Shown: one piece after another, positions 6,807 to 14,003 of the stretch
How the letters are laid out: every line of letters begins with the position of its first letter
Position numbering within the stretch: the stretch's first letter is position 1
DNA from: JBEGQX01 sp041180805
GTDB taxonomy: Bacteria; Planctomycetota; Planctomycetia; Gemmatales; Gemmataceae
Length of the DNA: 21,822 bases
Assembly (NCBI GenBank): GCA_041180805.1
Contig: JBEGQX010000211.1
Coordinates: 1 to 21,822, forward strand
Direction: 5' to 3'
The notes under the pieces: generated by a model
What the model saw: only the letters and a program-made list of their open reading frames with translations
The model's database searches: none
What the model was told of the DNA's origin: nothing
Program-made: the position numbers and the translations under genes

Positions 6807-8561
6807 TTACCCTTTCAAAAATGCCGCCTTGCGATCTTGGAGATATTTGGTGATTTCCTGCAAGCCAAGGGTGTTAAACACATCACCAGATTCCAGCCAA
6901 CCCCTGCGGGCAACCTTCACCCCGAATTTATAGCATTCCAGCTCCCCAATGCTGTGCGCATCCGGATTAATCACTACCCGCACACCCAACTCTTTGGCCC
7001 GTTTACAGTGCACCCAGTCCAGATCCAACCTAACGGGATGAGCATTGATTTCAACCAAGGTTCCTGTTTTTGCCGCTTCCTGAAGAATCGCCTCTTGATC
7101 CACCGCGTAGGCATCCCTTCGCAAAAGTAATCTTCCAGTGGGGTGACCCAGCATGGTAACGGCTTTGTGACGCATGGCCTTTAATATGCGGTTGGTCATC
7201 TCTTCGCGTGGCATCTGAAAATGCGTATGCACACTGGCCACCACATAATCAAACAGCCCCAAAATTTCATCATCATAGTCCAGCGATCCATCCGCCAGAA
7301 TGTCGCACTCGATACCCCTGAATACATGAAAGCCCTTCAGCTTTCCATTCAGTTCATCAATTTCACGAATTTGCTTGCGAACCCGTTCGGGGGATAATCC
7401 ATTCGCCACAGTAAGGGACTGCGAATGATCGCCAATACCCAGATATTTAAGGCCAAGCTTTTTTGCCTGCAAAGCCATCTCTTCCAGAGAATGGGCCCCA
7501 TCACTGTAAGTGGTGTGATTGTGAAACACGCCTTGAATCTCGTGTTCCTCCACCAATTTTGGCAGGTGATTTTTCTCTGAGGCAAGCATTTCTCCCGTAT
7601 TTTCACGCAACTCGGGAGGAACATAATGCAAACCCAGAGCTTTGTAGATATCTGCCTCGGATTTGCAATTCACAGTCTTGGATTCACCCGTCAAACCATA
7701 TTCATTCAATTTAAGCCCGTGCTCTATGGCACGGGAACGCATGGCAACATTGTGTTCCTTGCTGCCTGTGAAATACGCCAGTGCAAATGGAAACTGCTTT
7801 TCATCAATGACACGCAGATCTGCCTGCATGCGAACCTTGCCACCAGATGCGCTCACTTCCACCAGAATGCTTGATTTGGTATCCCCCTGACCAAGAACCT
7901 GAATAACGCCAGGAGCTTTTACAAAGGCCTCCATAATTTTCCGGGGATGATCCGAAGCCACCAGAATATCAATATCCTTGATGGTTTCTCTGCCTCGACG
8001 GTAGCTTCCACAAACTTCTATTTTTTGAATTTCCTTCAAAGGCTTCAGCATTTCAACCAATGTTTCTGCAACCACCATGGCCTCATCCAAACGAACTCTT
8101 CCTGATACAGTTCCCAAAAACGCAATACCATCCAATATTTTCTGCTGGGTCTTTGCGCCGAAACCTTTCAGTTCGGCAACCTTTCCTTCCTTACAGGCTT
8201 TCTCGAGTGCTTCGATGGTTTCCAATCCCAAACTATCATGCAGGGCCTTTACCTTCTTGGGTCCAAGGCCTTGAATATTTAGCATTTGGCGCAGCCCCAC
8301 CGGCACCTTGGCCCGGAGTTCTTCCAAAAACGGGTGGGTGCCAGTTTTCACCAGGGTGGTGATTTTTTCCTGAAGAGTTGTTCCTATTCCTGCAATTTGC
8401 CCCAAGGTACCCCGGGCCACCAAGGCGGAAACTTCCTCGGTTAACTGGCTGATATTTCTGGCTGCGTTGTGGTAGGCATTTGTGCGGAAGGAATTCTCCC
8501 CCTGCAACTCCATCAGCACACCTATTTCCGAAAGAGCTTGCGAAACTTCCTGATTATCCAA
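6807..8561 (-). CDS. polX: DNA polymerase/3'-5' exonuclease PolX (family X polymerase plus PHP domain)
   Basis: A 584-residue family X DNA polymerase with a C-terminal PHP phosphoesterase, close to the length of the Bacillus PolX. Such enzymes fill short gaps in base-excision repair, and the PHP domain supplies Mn-dependent 3'-5' exonuclease and AP-endonuclease activities. Helix-hairpin-helix elements lie near 56-65 (IAGIGTTLQE), 96-105 (IQGLGPKKVK) and 131-141 (LKGFGAKTQQK). The polymerase site is GSYRRG (185-190) with D196, D198 and D248. PHP metal ligands include H347 and H349 (FHNHTTYSDG), D378-H379 (GDHS), and later IECD, HTHF, NAHP and PDAH. The start is TTG: GGAG lies eight bases upstream, and the first residues (NQEVSQALSEIG..MELQGENSFR) match the usual PolX N-terminus, which the next ATG would remove. 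The neighbouring minus-strand gene is terminated just upstream, so polX probably has its own promoter in the roughly 80 bp before it. Confidence 0.96.
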   Translation of the reverse strand: MDNQEVSQALSEIGVLMELQGENSFRTNAYHNAARNISQLTEEVSALVARGTLGQIAGIGTTLQEKITTLVKTGTHPFLEELRAKVPVGLRQMLNIQGLGPKKVKALHDSLGLETIEALEKACKEGKVAELKGFGAKTQQKILDGIAFLGTVSGRVRLDEAMVVAETLVEMLKPLKEIQKIEVCGSYRRGRETIKDIDILVASDHPRKIMEAFVKAPGVIQVLGQGDTKSSILVEVSASGGKVRMQADLRVIDEKQFPFALAYFTGSKEHNVAMRSRAIEHGLKLNEYGLTGESKTVNCKSEADIYKALGLHYVPPELRENTGEMLASEKNHLPKLVEEHEIQGVFHNHTTYSDGAHSLEEMALQAKKLGLKYLGIGDHSQSLTVANGLSPERVRKQIREIDELNGKLKGFHVFRGIECDILADGSLDYDDEILGLFDYVVASVHTHFQMPREEMTNRILKAMRHKAVTMLGHPTGRLLLRRDAYAVDQEAILQEAAKTGTLVEINAHPVRLDLDWVHCKRAKELGVRVVINPDAHSIGELECYKFGVKVARRGWLESGDVFNTLGLQEITKYLQDRKAAFLKG

Positions 8562-8641
8562 GGGCGATTCTCCATAAATAGCGCTTCAATAAATCCTTTG
8601 TTACCAAATCCAACAATATCCCAGAAACTCATGCGACAAAA

Positions 8642-8676
8642 TAAAAAAAGGCCCCATGACCTAAGCCATGGAGCCT
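8642..8676 (-). terminator. Intrinsic terminator after the PseG-like gene
   Basis: On the minus strand a ten-pair stem with one mismatch (8649-8658 pairing with 8667-8676) and an eight-base loop is followed directly by seven T. It begins 18 bp after the stop of the PseG-like gene and separates it from polX. Confidence 0.85.
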
Positions 8677-8694
8677 AAATGGTTTTCCAAAAAA

Positions 8695-9768
8695 TCAGGC
8701 GGCTTCCCGAAGTTCCTCGGCATGGATGTAGGGCTGCATCATCACTTCAAAAGCGGTGACAATACGATCATTTCCCCTACCATCAATCAATTGTCTGCCG
8801 CACCTGGCCATGCCCTGACGTTCCAATGAATCTTCCAAAAGATTGGTTACTGCCTCGCGAAGCAAGGCCGGGGTAATCTTCTCGTGGGATCCAAGAATGG
8901 AAGCTGCGCCTTCCTCCTCCAATCTGGAGGCAGTAGGCCAGCAGGCCTCATTTTGAACAATGATCAATTGGGGCACGCCGATGCACGCCATTTCAAGGGA
9001 CCAGTAATTCCCAGCAGTAATCGCAAAGTGACAGCGGGAAAGCTTACTGGGTGCCTCGGAAGGTTCGGTGTATACACCGATTTTTCCCTCTGATTGCTCA
9101 GCCAATTGTTTCAATTCGTCCAAGTTGGAATAGTACTGGCGTGCCAGAATATCCACCCTGCTAACCTTGGGGGTGTTAATCAATTGGCGGGCAATTTCTG
9201 CCACCTGATTGTTCGGGTCATTATCACCCAGGGCAATCACCGCACGGAATGGCTCTGGTGACTCCTGCGCACGCAATGGCCGTACCCTGCGAATTTCCGA
9301 GCGAACCAATGCGTAGCGTTCGCCGGCAAGAATCTGGGTACCATGGCCAAGCTCGTAGGATTCCAGCGAAGGTCCAAGCATGGGGTTGAAAACGATGTTG
9401 GATGGAAAATCACCATTTGCAAAATGATCAATGGAAACCACCATCAGGCCAGCATCCTTGATCGCCTGAAGGTATTCAGCGCTTACCTGGGGTGTATCCA
9501 CAATCACAGCACAAGCTTGAATTCGGCGGGCTTCCTGCAACACTTCCTGCAGATCATCCTCGGTGCCGATTTCCGCGCTTGCCTCCAGCCATTCATAGCC
9601 GGCTCTTTTTACCTGAAAGCCCAACGAGCCTGGCTCAAAGGACGATAGGAAGAATGCCTGCCTTCGCCTTCGTTGCAAGGCTGCTGCAAGCACCAGACAG
9701 CGGTTCATATGTTCGTAGCCAAGATTCGGGTTTGCATCCACACGGATGATAACGGGGGATCGGGTCAT
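8695..9768 (-). CDS. PseG-like nucleotide-sugar hydrolase / GT-B-fold protein
   Basis: A 357-residue protein resembling PseG/SpsG, the UDP-sugar hydrolases that remove UDP from a diacetamido-trideoxy hexose in pseudaminic acid synthesis. The N-terminus PVIIRVDANPNLGYEHMNRC lines up with the PseG signature (R-x-D..., G-x-G-H-x-x-R) and keeps the catalytic-type His (H20) and R23, while the Gly before His is Glu. The C-terminal half has the nucleotide-binding stretch GNYWSLEMACIGVPQLII. The frame is open up to 9909, but the extra 47 residues are low-complexity and unlike the family. The ATG at 9768 follows AGGAAA and gives the normal length. No pseB, pseC, pseF, pseH or pseI is in the window, so the substrate is uncertain. 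The nearest related function is the DegT-family aminotransferase 0.5 kb upstream. Confidence 0.75.
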   Translation of the reverse strand: MTRSPVIIRVDANPNLGYEHMNRCLVLAAALQRRRRQAFFLSSFEPGSLGFQVKRAGYEWLEASAEIGTEDDLQEVLQEARRIQACAVIVDTPQVSAEYLQAIKDAGLMVVSIDHFANGDFPSNIVFNPMLGPSLESYELGHGTQILAGERYALVRSEIRRVRPLRAQESPEPFRAVIALGDNDPNNQVAEIARQLINTPKVSRVDILARQYYSNLDELKQLAEQSEGKIGVYTEPSEAPSKLSRCHFAITAGNYWSLEMACIGVPQLIIVQNEACWPTASRLEEEGAASILGSHEKITPALLREAVTNLLEDSLERQGMARCGRQLIDGRGNDRIVTAFEVMMQPYIHAEELREAA

Positions 9769-10273
9769 TTTCCTGTTCCATTGGAAAATAAAATAGTAAT
9801 GGTCACCTTGGGAGTGACCCCGTTTACGCATGTTCATTCCACGCGGTATGGAATGTCCACTCGACGGAAAAGGGTTCCAGCCTTTCCCGGCCTCTTCCAG
9901 CCAGAGCATTCAGATTTTCCGGAATGCAAATCCACACTCACGGTAGACCCAAAGCTGGCTTACCAACTGATGCTAATTCTCAAGGAGTCGATCCGGTCGT
10001 CATCAGGGCATCGTGCCCCATTTTGGGTAGGAACAAAGAAATGGTTGTTAGCGGCATTAAAGCGCTTCCTTGCCCTTCTTTTCCGTTTCTGGTCACGAGC
10101 ATCCTGCTCGATCTGGCCCAGCACCGGTGCCTACCGAAGCCATCGATTTCACTCTTTGACTTCCGACAGGTAAAATCTTACTTCAATCTTCTTCAAAAAA
10201 AAAAGTCCAAATTTCCCGGCGTTTTTAATGACAAATCCGATAATCTGGGCAATTGCCCCTCTTATCAGGTTCA
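9769..10273. other. 505-bp region without a convincing gene, rich in inverted repeats
   Basis: Both flanking genes read leftward, so this is the leader of the PseG-like gene and the trailer of the aminotransferase gene. No frame gives a family-like protein. The longer plus-strand frames overlap the coding neighbours and have no recognisable content. Short perfect inverted repeats lie at 9801-9819, 9835-9855, 10006-10018 (GGGCA-3-TGCCC), 10096-10110 (CGAGCA-3-TGCTCG), 10121-10130 (GCACCGGTGC) and 10247-10258 (GGGCAATTGCCC). A minus-strand 54-codon frame (10124-9960, GTG start) encodes a very basic peptide without a known match. An untranslated leader, a structured RNA or a decayed gene are all possible. 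Confidence 0.5.
9801..9855 (-). promoter_or_regulatory. Two inverted repeats in the leader of the PseG-like gene
   Basis: GGTCAC-N7-GTGACC (9801-9819) and CATTCCA-N7-TGGAATG (9835-9855) are both perfect, both have seven-base spacers, and their centres are 35 bp apart. They start 33 bp upstream of the PseG-like ATG. They may be operator sites or leader hairpins; the sequence alone cannot decide. Confidence 0.35.
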
Positions 10274-11422
10274 TCAATTCAGGGCTTTCCATACCTCCAC
10301 ACCGTGTTTTTGAATCCGATCCATAGCCTGGATTATTTTAAAAATTGCTTCTTCTCCCTGAAGCAAAACAGGATGATGAACGACTAACATACAATCGTGA
10401 AGAATATCTGCATTGGGAAGCGGGCCAGCGGCCTTCCATCGACTTGGGGAGCGATGCCGATGAATACCATCAAATCCGGCATCGCAGGCAATCCCTTCAG
10501 CCTGCATGGCTGCAATAAAACTTTTTCTGTCCAATCCGAAGGTTGATGAATCGTAAATCAGGCCCAACTTGTAGAAAGCCCTTAATTCAGCCTCGGAAAC
10601 TAATAAGGACTTCACCCCAGGAATTTTGCTTAATCCTTTTTCCAGCAATCTGGCTGACAACTGCCTGGACTGATTATTTTTTTTCAGATCCATGAATTGT
10701 GGCAATAGAACCAATGCCTGTAATTCACTAAGCGCGGCTATTTTGCTTCCGCGCAGAAGATGCATTTTTGCCCGCTGAGCCAAATCTGGTTTACGAGACA
10801 ATATCGCACCACCCCGTCCGGAGGTAATTAGCTTGGAACCTCCAAAACTTAGTGCGCCAAAGTCGCCCCAACTACCTGCAGGTTTTCCCTGAACCACTGC
10901 CAAAGGGGCTTGACAGGCATCTTCTATGACTGGAACTCCAGCATTTTCACACAAAGCCATCACTTCATGCATGGGCACCAAGCCACCATGAAGATGCGAT
11001 ACCACCAGAGCCGAAATTCCATGACCCAAGGCCTCTCGAATTCCTGTTAAGGAAACCTGGGCATTGTCTGGATCCGTGTCGATTAGAAAGGGCATCAAGC
11101 CAAGGGCATGGATGGCCAGAAAATTACCCGGATAATCATAAGCGGCCATTCCAACCAGCGATCCCTCGGGAAGTCGCAAAGATTTCAGCGCCACCTCTAC
11201 CGCAAGAGTTCCACTAGCACAGGTTAGGGCGGTTTCGACTTCAAAAAGACTTGTCAGGGTTTTTTCAAGCGTGTTTACATGCCCGGTGTCATAACCGGAC
11301 CAAGTGCCGTCGTGAAAGGCTTTGCGCAAGTTTTCAAAGATAAGAGGATCATCCGGAACCCCGGAATAGGGACCGTTTGGAAACAACTTTTCGCCACCAA
11401 GAATTGCGGGAAGATTCTTCAT
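10274..11422 (-). CDS. DegT/DnrJ/EryC1/StrS-family PLP-dependent aminotransferase
   Basis: A 382-residue fold-type I aminotransferase of the DegT/StrS family, whose members aminate keto-sugars on nucleotide carriers or cyclitol/aminobenzoate precursors. The N-terminal ILGGEKLF segment is typical of the AHBA synthase/inosose aminotransferase branch. CASGTLAVEVAL (68-79) is the phosphate-binding region, D168 in VIEDACQAP contacts the PLP ring nitrogen, and K197 in SFGGSKLITSGRGG is the expected Schiff-base lysine. GGAGGT five bases before the ATG is the best ribosome binding site in the window. It begins 21 bp after the DUF4340 gene stop, so it is probably the last gene of that operon. The product is not predictable; an amino sugar for an exported glycan is an inference from the neighbouring transporter and the PseG-like gene. 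Confidence 0.9.
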   Translation of the reverse strand: MKNLPAILGGEKLFPNGPYSGVPDDPLIFENLRKAFHDGTWSGYDTGHVNTLEKTLTSLFEVETALTCASGTLAVEVALKSLRLPEGSLVGMAAYDYPGNFLAIHALGLMPFLIDTDPDNAQVSLTGIREALGHGISALVVSHLHGGLVPMHEVMALCENAGVPVIEDACQAPLAVVQGKPAGSWGDFGALSFGGSKLITSGRGGAILSRKPDLAQRAKMHLLRGSKIAALSELQALVLLPQFMDLKKNNQSRQLSARLLEKGLSKIPGVKSLLVSEAELRAFYKLGLIYDSSTFGLDRKSFIAAMQAEGIACDAGFDGIHRHRSPSRWKAAGPLPNADILHDCMLVVHHPVLLQGEEAIFKIIQAMDRIQKHGVEVWKALN

Positions 11423-11443
11423 GCAACCTCCCGCACTTTAGGA

Positions 11444-13981
11444 CTATGGGTTGAAGTAAGCCGGCTTTCCGCGCATGGCTTCAAAGATTCCCTTGGGAAC
11501 CAGGAAAACATCACCCTGCAACCTGCTGCTAGTTGCAAAGTAACTTGCTCCCTCTGCTTTCCCCACGACTAGCTTTTGGGTATCTTTTTCACCTTGCAAA
11601 CGGAACTCGATCTGCAAAGCACCTTTGGCAAGATCCAGTTCCTGCTCAGGTTTTGCACCAGTTTTCAGGGTGATAAATTTTTCCGCCTTCAGTTGTGAAA
11701 GTACTCCCAGCAAGCCTTGCACCTTGGCGGAATCAAGCTTGAAATCTGCAGGGGCCTTCACAGCCCACTTCAAATCCTTCAATTCTGCCTCAATGGTGAA
11801 AGGACTGCCTAAAAGCGCCTGCCAGCCGGTTATTTTTACCATTTCAACCTTGGCCAAATCTAACCTTGGGAAGACAGACATATCCTCAAATTCCGCTTCC
11901 AAGGCAGTTAGGGCAGCCTTATCCACAACAAAGATGTAATCGCTTCCGGTAACTTTTGCAAAGATGCCCGATTTGTCCGCAGATTCTTTCCCAAAAAGGT
12001 ATTCAAAAGTTTTAGCTTCCTTGTCTTTTCCCAGTGTAACCACAGCCTTGATAGCTGCAGGTGCCAAGCCAAATTCCTTGGCCAGGTCAGTGTCGGAAGG
12101 TTTTTCCGCGGCTATCTTTACCGGGCGCAGATTACTTAGCGCTGCAAGTGCGTTTCGAATCAAATTCGCATCGGCCTCTTTGCCCACTTTGTCCGATGGC
12201 TGGGCAATCTTCCATGGATCCTCTTTTTTATCCCTGCTCACATCAAACAATTTACCCGACTTGTCGATGAGTAATTTGTTCACACCTTCCGATGGATCTG
12301 CTGTCTGCGCAAATTTGGGAATCGTGGCATCCAGATAAGAAAGGGGATTTTCCTGCACTTTGTCGAGAATATTCTCGGCTACTTTCCCGTAGGTTACCTC
12401 CTTGTCTGCAATGCGCTTGAACGCGATCAAGCCACCTTCCTTCTTGCCAAAAAGTATCCTAACTTTCGGATCCCCAGCCTTAAGAACCGGCTTTTCTTCC
12501 TTCTTTTCCTCAGGCTTTTTCTCGTCTTTTTTCTCTTCCTTCTTGTCTTCTTTTTTGGAATCATCCTTGGCCGGTTCGGCTTTCTTGTCGTCTTTTTTCT
12601 CTTCTTTCTTCGGCGTTTTATCAATCCCCTCCACGAAGATATCCAACTGGGCAACTGGTTTGTCCAACCCCAAGTCTGCCTCTTTGGCACCGGAATCCAC
12701 AAAAGACTTTATCTGCCCCTTTTGTGCAAGCAAACCGACAAGGTTGTTGATGTTCAATTCATTAATGGCGCTGGCAACATCTTTCCCAGGGCGGTAAAAC
12801 ATCCATGGTTTTGCCTGGTCTGGCCTGCGAAACTCAAGCAATCCGTAGCTATTGGTTAGATTGATGGCATCAGGTTTGTCCAACGCGCCAAGTCTTACCA
12901 GGGTTCTGTCCCGCAGGCCTTCGGGGTCTGCCACCAGTTTCAAGATTGGTTCCAGATTTGCAGCCTGAATTCTTACCACTTCTTTTCTACCATCATCCAG
13001 CATGGCGTAGTACTTGTCTTTTGCCTCGCCAACTTTCTCACCCACCGCAACCAAAAGTTTGGCAGTGGATGTCTTGTCACCTTCCTCGGCGCGCTCCACA
13101 GTAAGGGAAAGAACTTTATCCTTCACAACATCCAGCTTGTACTTTGCAAGGTCAGCGGCGCCGTCTTCCACAAAGTCATTTGATTTTTCATCGCGATACT
13201 CCACCTTCAGGTTGGAAAGATTATTCAGAAGAGCGCGAACACCACCGGAAACCTTCAATGGTTCGGGCGTTTCAGTTCCCTCAAAATCCGCCTCGCCAAA
13301 GGTTGAAGGCTCGGTGTATTTCCAACGGCTTTCACCTGATTTACCCAATGCTATGGCTTTCTTGCCGGTCTCTTCCAACTTGAACGACTTTATGTCTGAA
13401 ACACTGGGGCAAAGCAGATCCTTCTCGCGAAACGCCAGGGTATTTTTGAAGATAGCGTCCAACAGGGATTTCTTTACCGCCAAAGGTTCCTTGGGCCGGT
13501 CCGAGGAAAGAACGTAAACCACAGCACTTCCGACACCGGGACTGGTATTGCCAATCTTCAGGGTAATGATTTTGTCAGAGTCTTTCTTCTTAAGGTTGAC
13601 CACTGCGGAGGGGTCATCCAACCCCCATTGGGCCAGATTGGAAGGACGATCGGCCTCGGGGTCTGGTTTGGCTTCGCGAAGCTGCCTTACGACTTCCTGG
13701 ATGGCAAACTTGTCCGCATGTGTGTCGCGCGGGGATTTCTGATTCCAACGCTTGGTGGCAGGATCCAGTTCAAACACAAGCTTCTCGGTATTTGGTTTCT
13801 TACGATCGATCTCCAGTCGATCGACATCATCCACCTGAATCGTTTGAGCCCCGCTTCTCATGGAAGGGAACAGGAACCCGGAGGATTCCACAGCACCGGG
13901 ATCCATGAACAATGCGATGGCCAGTAATAGAAACACACCTGCCAGGAACCCGAACAGGATATAAGTCGTCTTGAAGTTCAT
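11444..13981 (-). CDS. DUF4340-domain membrane-anchored protein of a Gld-type ABC cassette
   Basis: An 845-residue protein with an N-terminal membrane anchor (about residues 7-26) and a large extracytoplasmic part built from repeated DUF4340 modules. The first follows the typical pattern VDRLEIDR...KLVFELDPATKRWNQKSP...Q.VVRQLREAK...GLDDPSAVV, and similar modules recur in the C-terminal half (KLFDVSRDKKEDPWKIAQPS; ALSNLRPVKI). A Lys/Glu/Asp-rich low-complexity segment lies at about 455-499. The frame is open to 14044, but the ATG at 13981 is chosen: it has AGGGA eight bases upstream, puts the hydrophobic helix at the N-terminus, and leaves a 22-bp gap instead of an overlap. DUF4340 genes commonly lie next to GldG-like genes, as here. 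Its biochemical role is unknown; it may be an envelope partner of the ABC complex. Confidence 0.85.
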   Translation of the reverse strand: MNFKTTYILFGFLAGVFLLLAIALFMDPGAVESSGFLFPSMRSGAQTIQVDDVDRLEIDRKKPNTEKLVFELDPATKRWNQKSPRDTHADKFAIQEVVRQLREAKPDPEADRPSNLAQWGLDDPSAVVNLKKKDSDKIITLKIGNTSPGVGSAVVYVLSSDRPKEPLAVKKSLLDAIFKNTLAFREKDLLCPSVSDIKSFKLEETGKKAIALGKSGESRWKYTEPSTFGEADFEGTETPEPLKVSGGVRALLNNLSNLKVEYRDEKSNDFVEDGAADLAKYKLDVVKDKVLSLTVERAEEGDKTSTAKLLVAVGEKVGEAKDKYYAMLDDGRKEVVRIQAANLEPILKLVADPEGLRDRTLVRLGALDKPDAINLTNSYGLLEFRRPDQAKPWMFYRPGKDVASAINELNINNLVGLLAQKGQIKSFVDSGAKEADLGLDKPVAQLDIFVEGIDKTPKKEEKKDDKKAEPAKDDSKKEDKKEEKKDEKKPEEKKEEKPVLKAGDPKVRILFGKKEGGLIAFKRIADKEVTYGKVAENILDKVQENPLSYLDATIPKFAQTADPSEGVNKLLIDKSGKLFDVSRDKKEDPWKIAQPSDKVGKEADANLIRNALAALSNLRPVKIAAEKPSDTDLAKEFGLAPAAIKAVVTLGKDKEAKTFEYLFGKESADKSGIFAKVTGSDYIFVVDKAALTALEAEFEDMSVFPRLDLAKVEMVKITGWQALLGSPFTIEAELKDLKWAVKAPADFKLDSAKVQGLLGVLSQLKAEKFITLKTGAKPEQELDLAKGALQIEFRLQGEKDTQKLVVGKAEGASYFATSSRLQGDVFLVPKGIFEAMRGKPAYFNP

Positions 13982-14003
13982 ATTCAATTCCCTGTCTTCA
14001 AAC

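Noticed and set aside
9769..9909. 47-residue N-terminal extension of the PseG-like frame
   Set aside because: Composition is unlike the family, it crosses the two inverted repeats, and a ribosome binding site precedes the ATG at 9768.
12427..12702. Arg/Lys-rich 91-codon minus-strand frame inside the DUF4340 gene
   Set aside because: It is the shifted frame of the purine-rich Lys/Glu segment; its basic composition is a by-product of that sequence.
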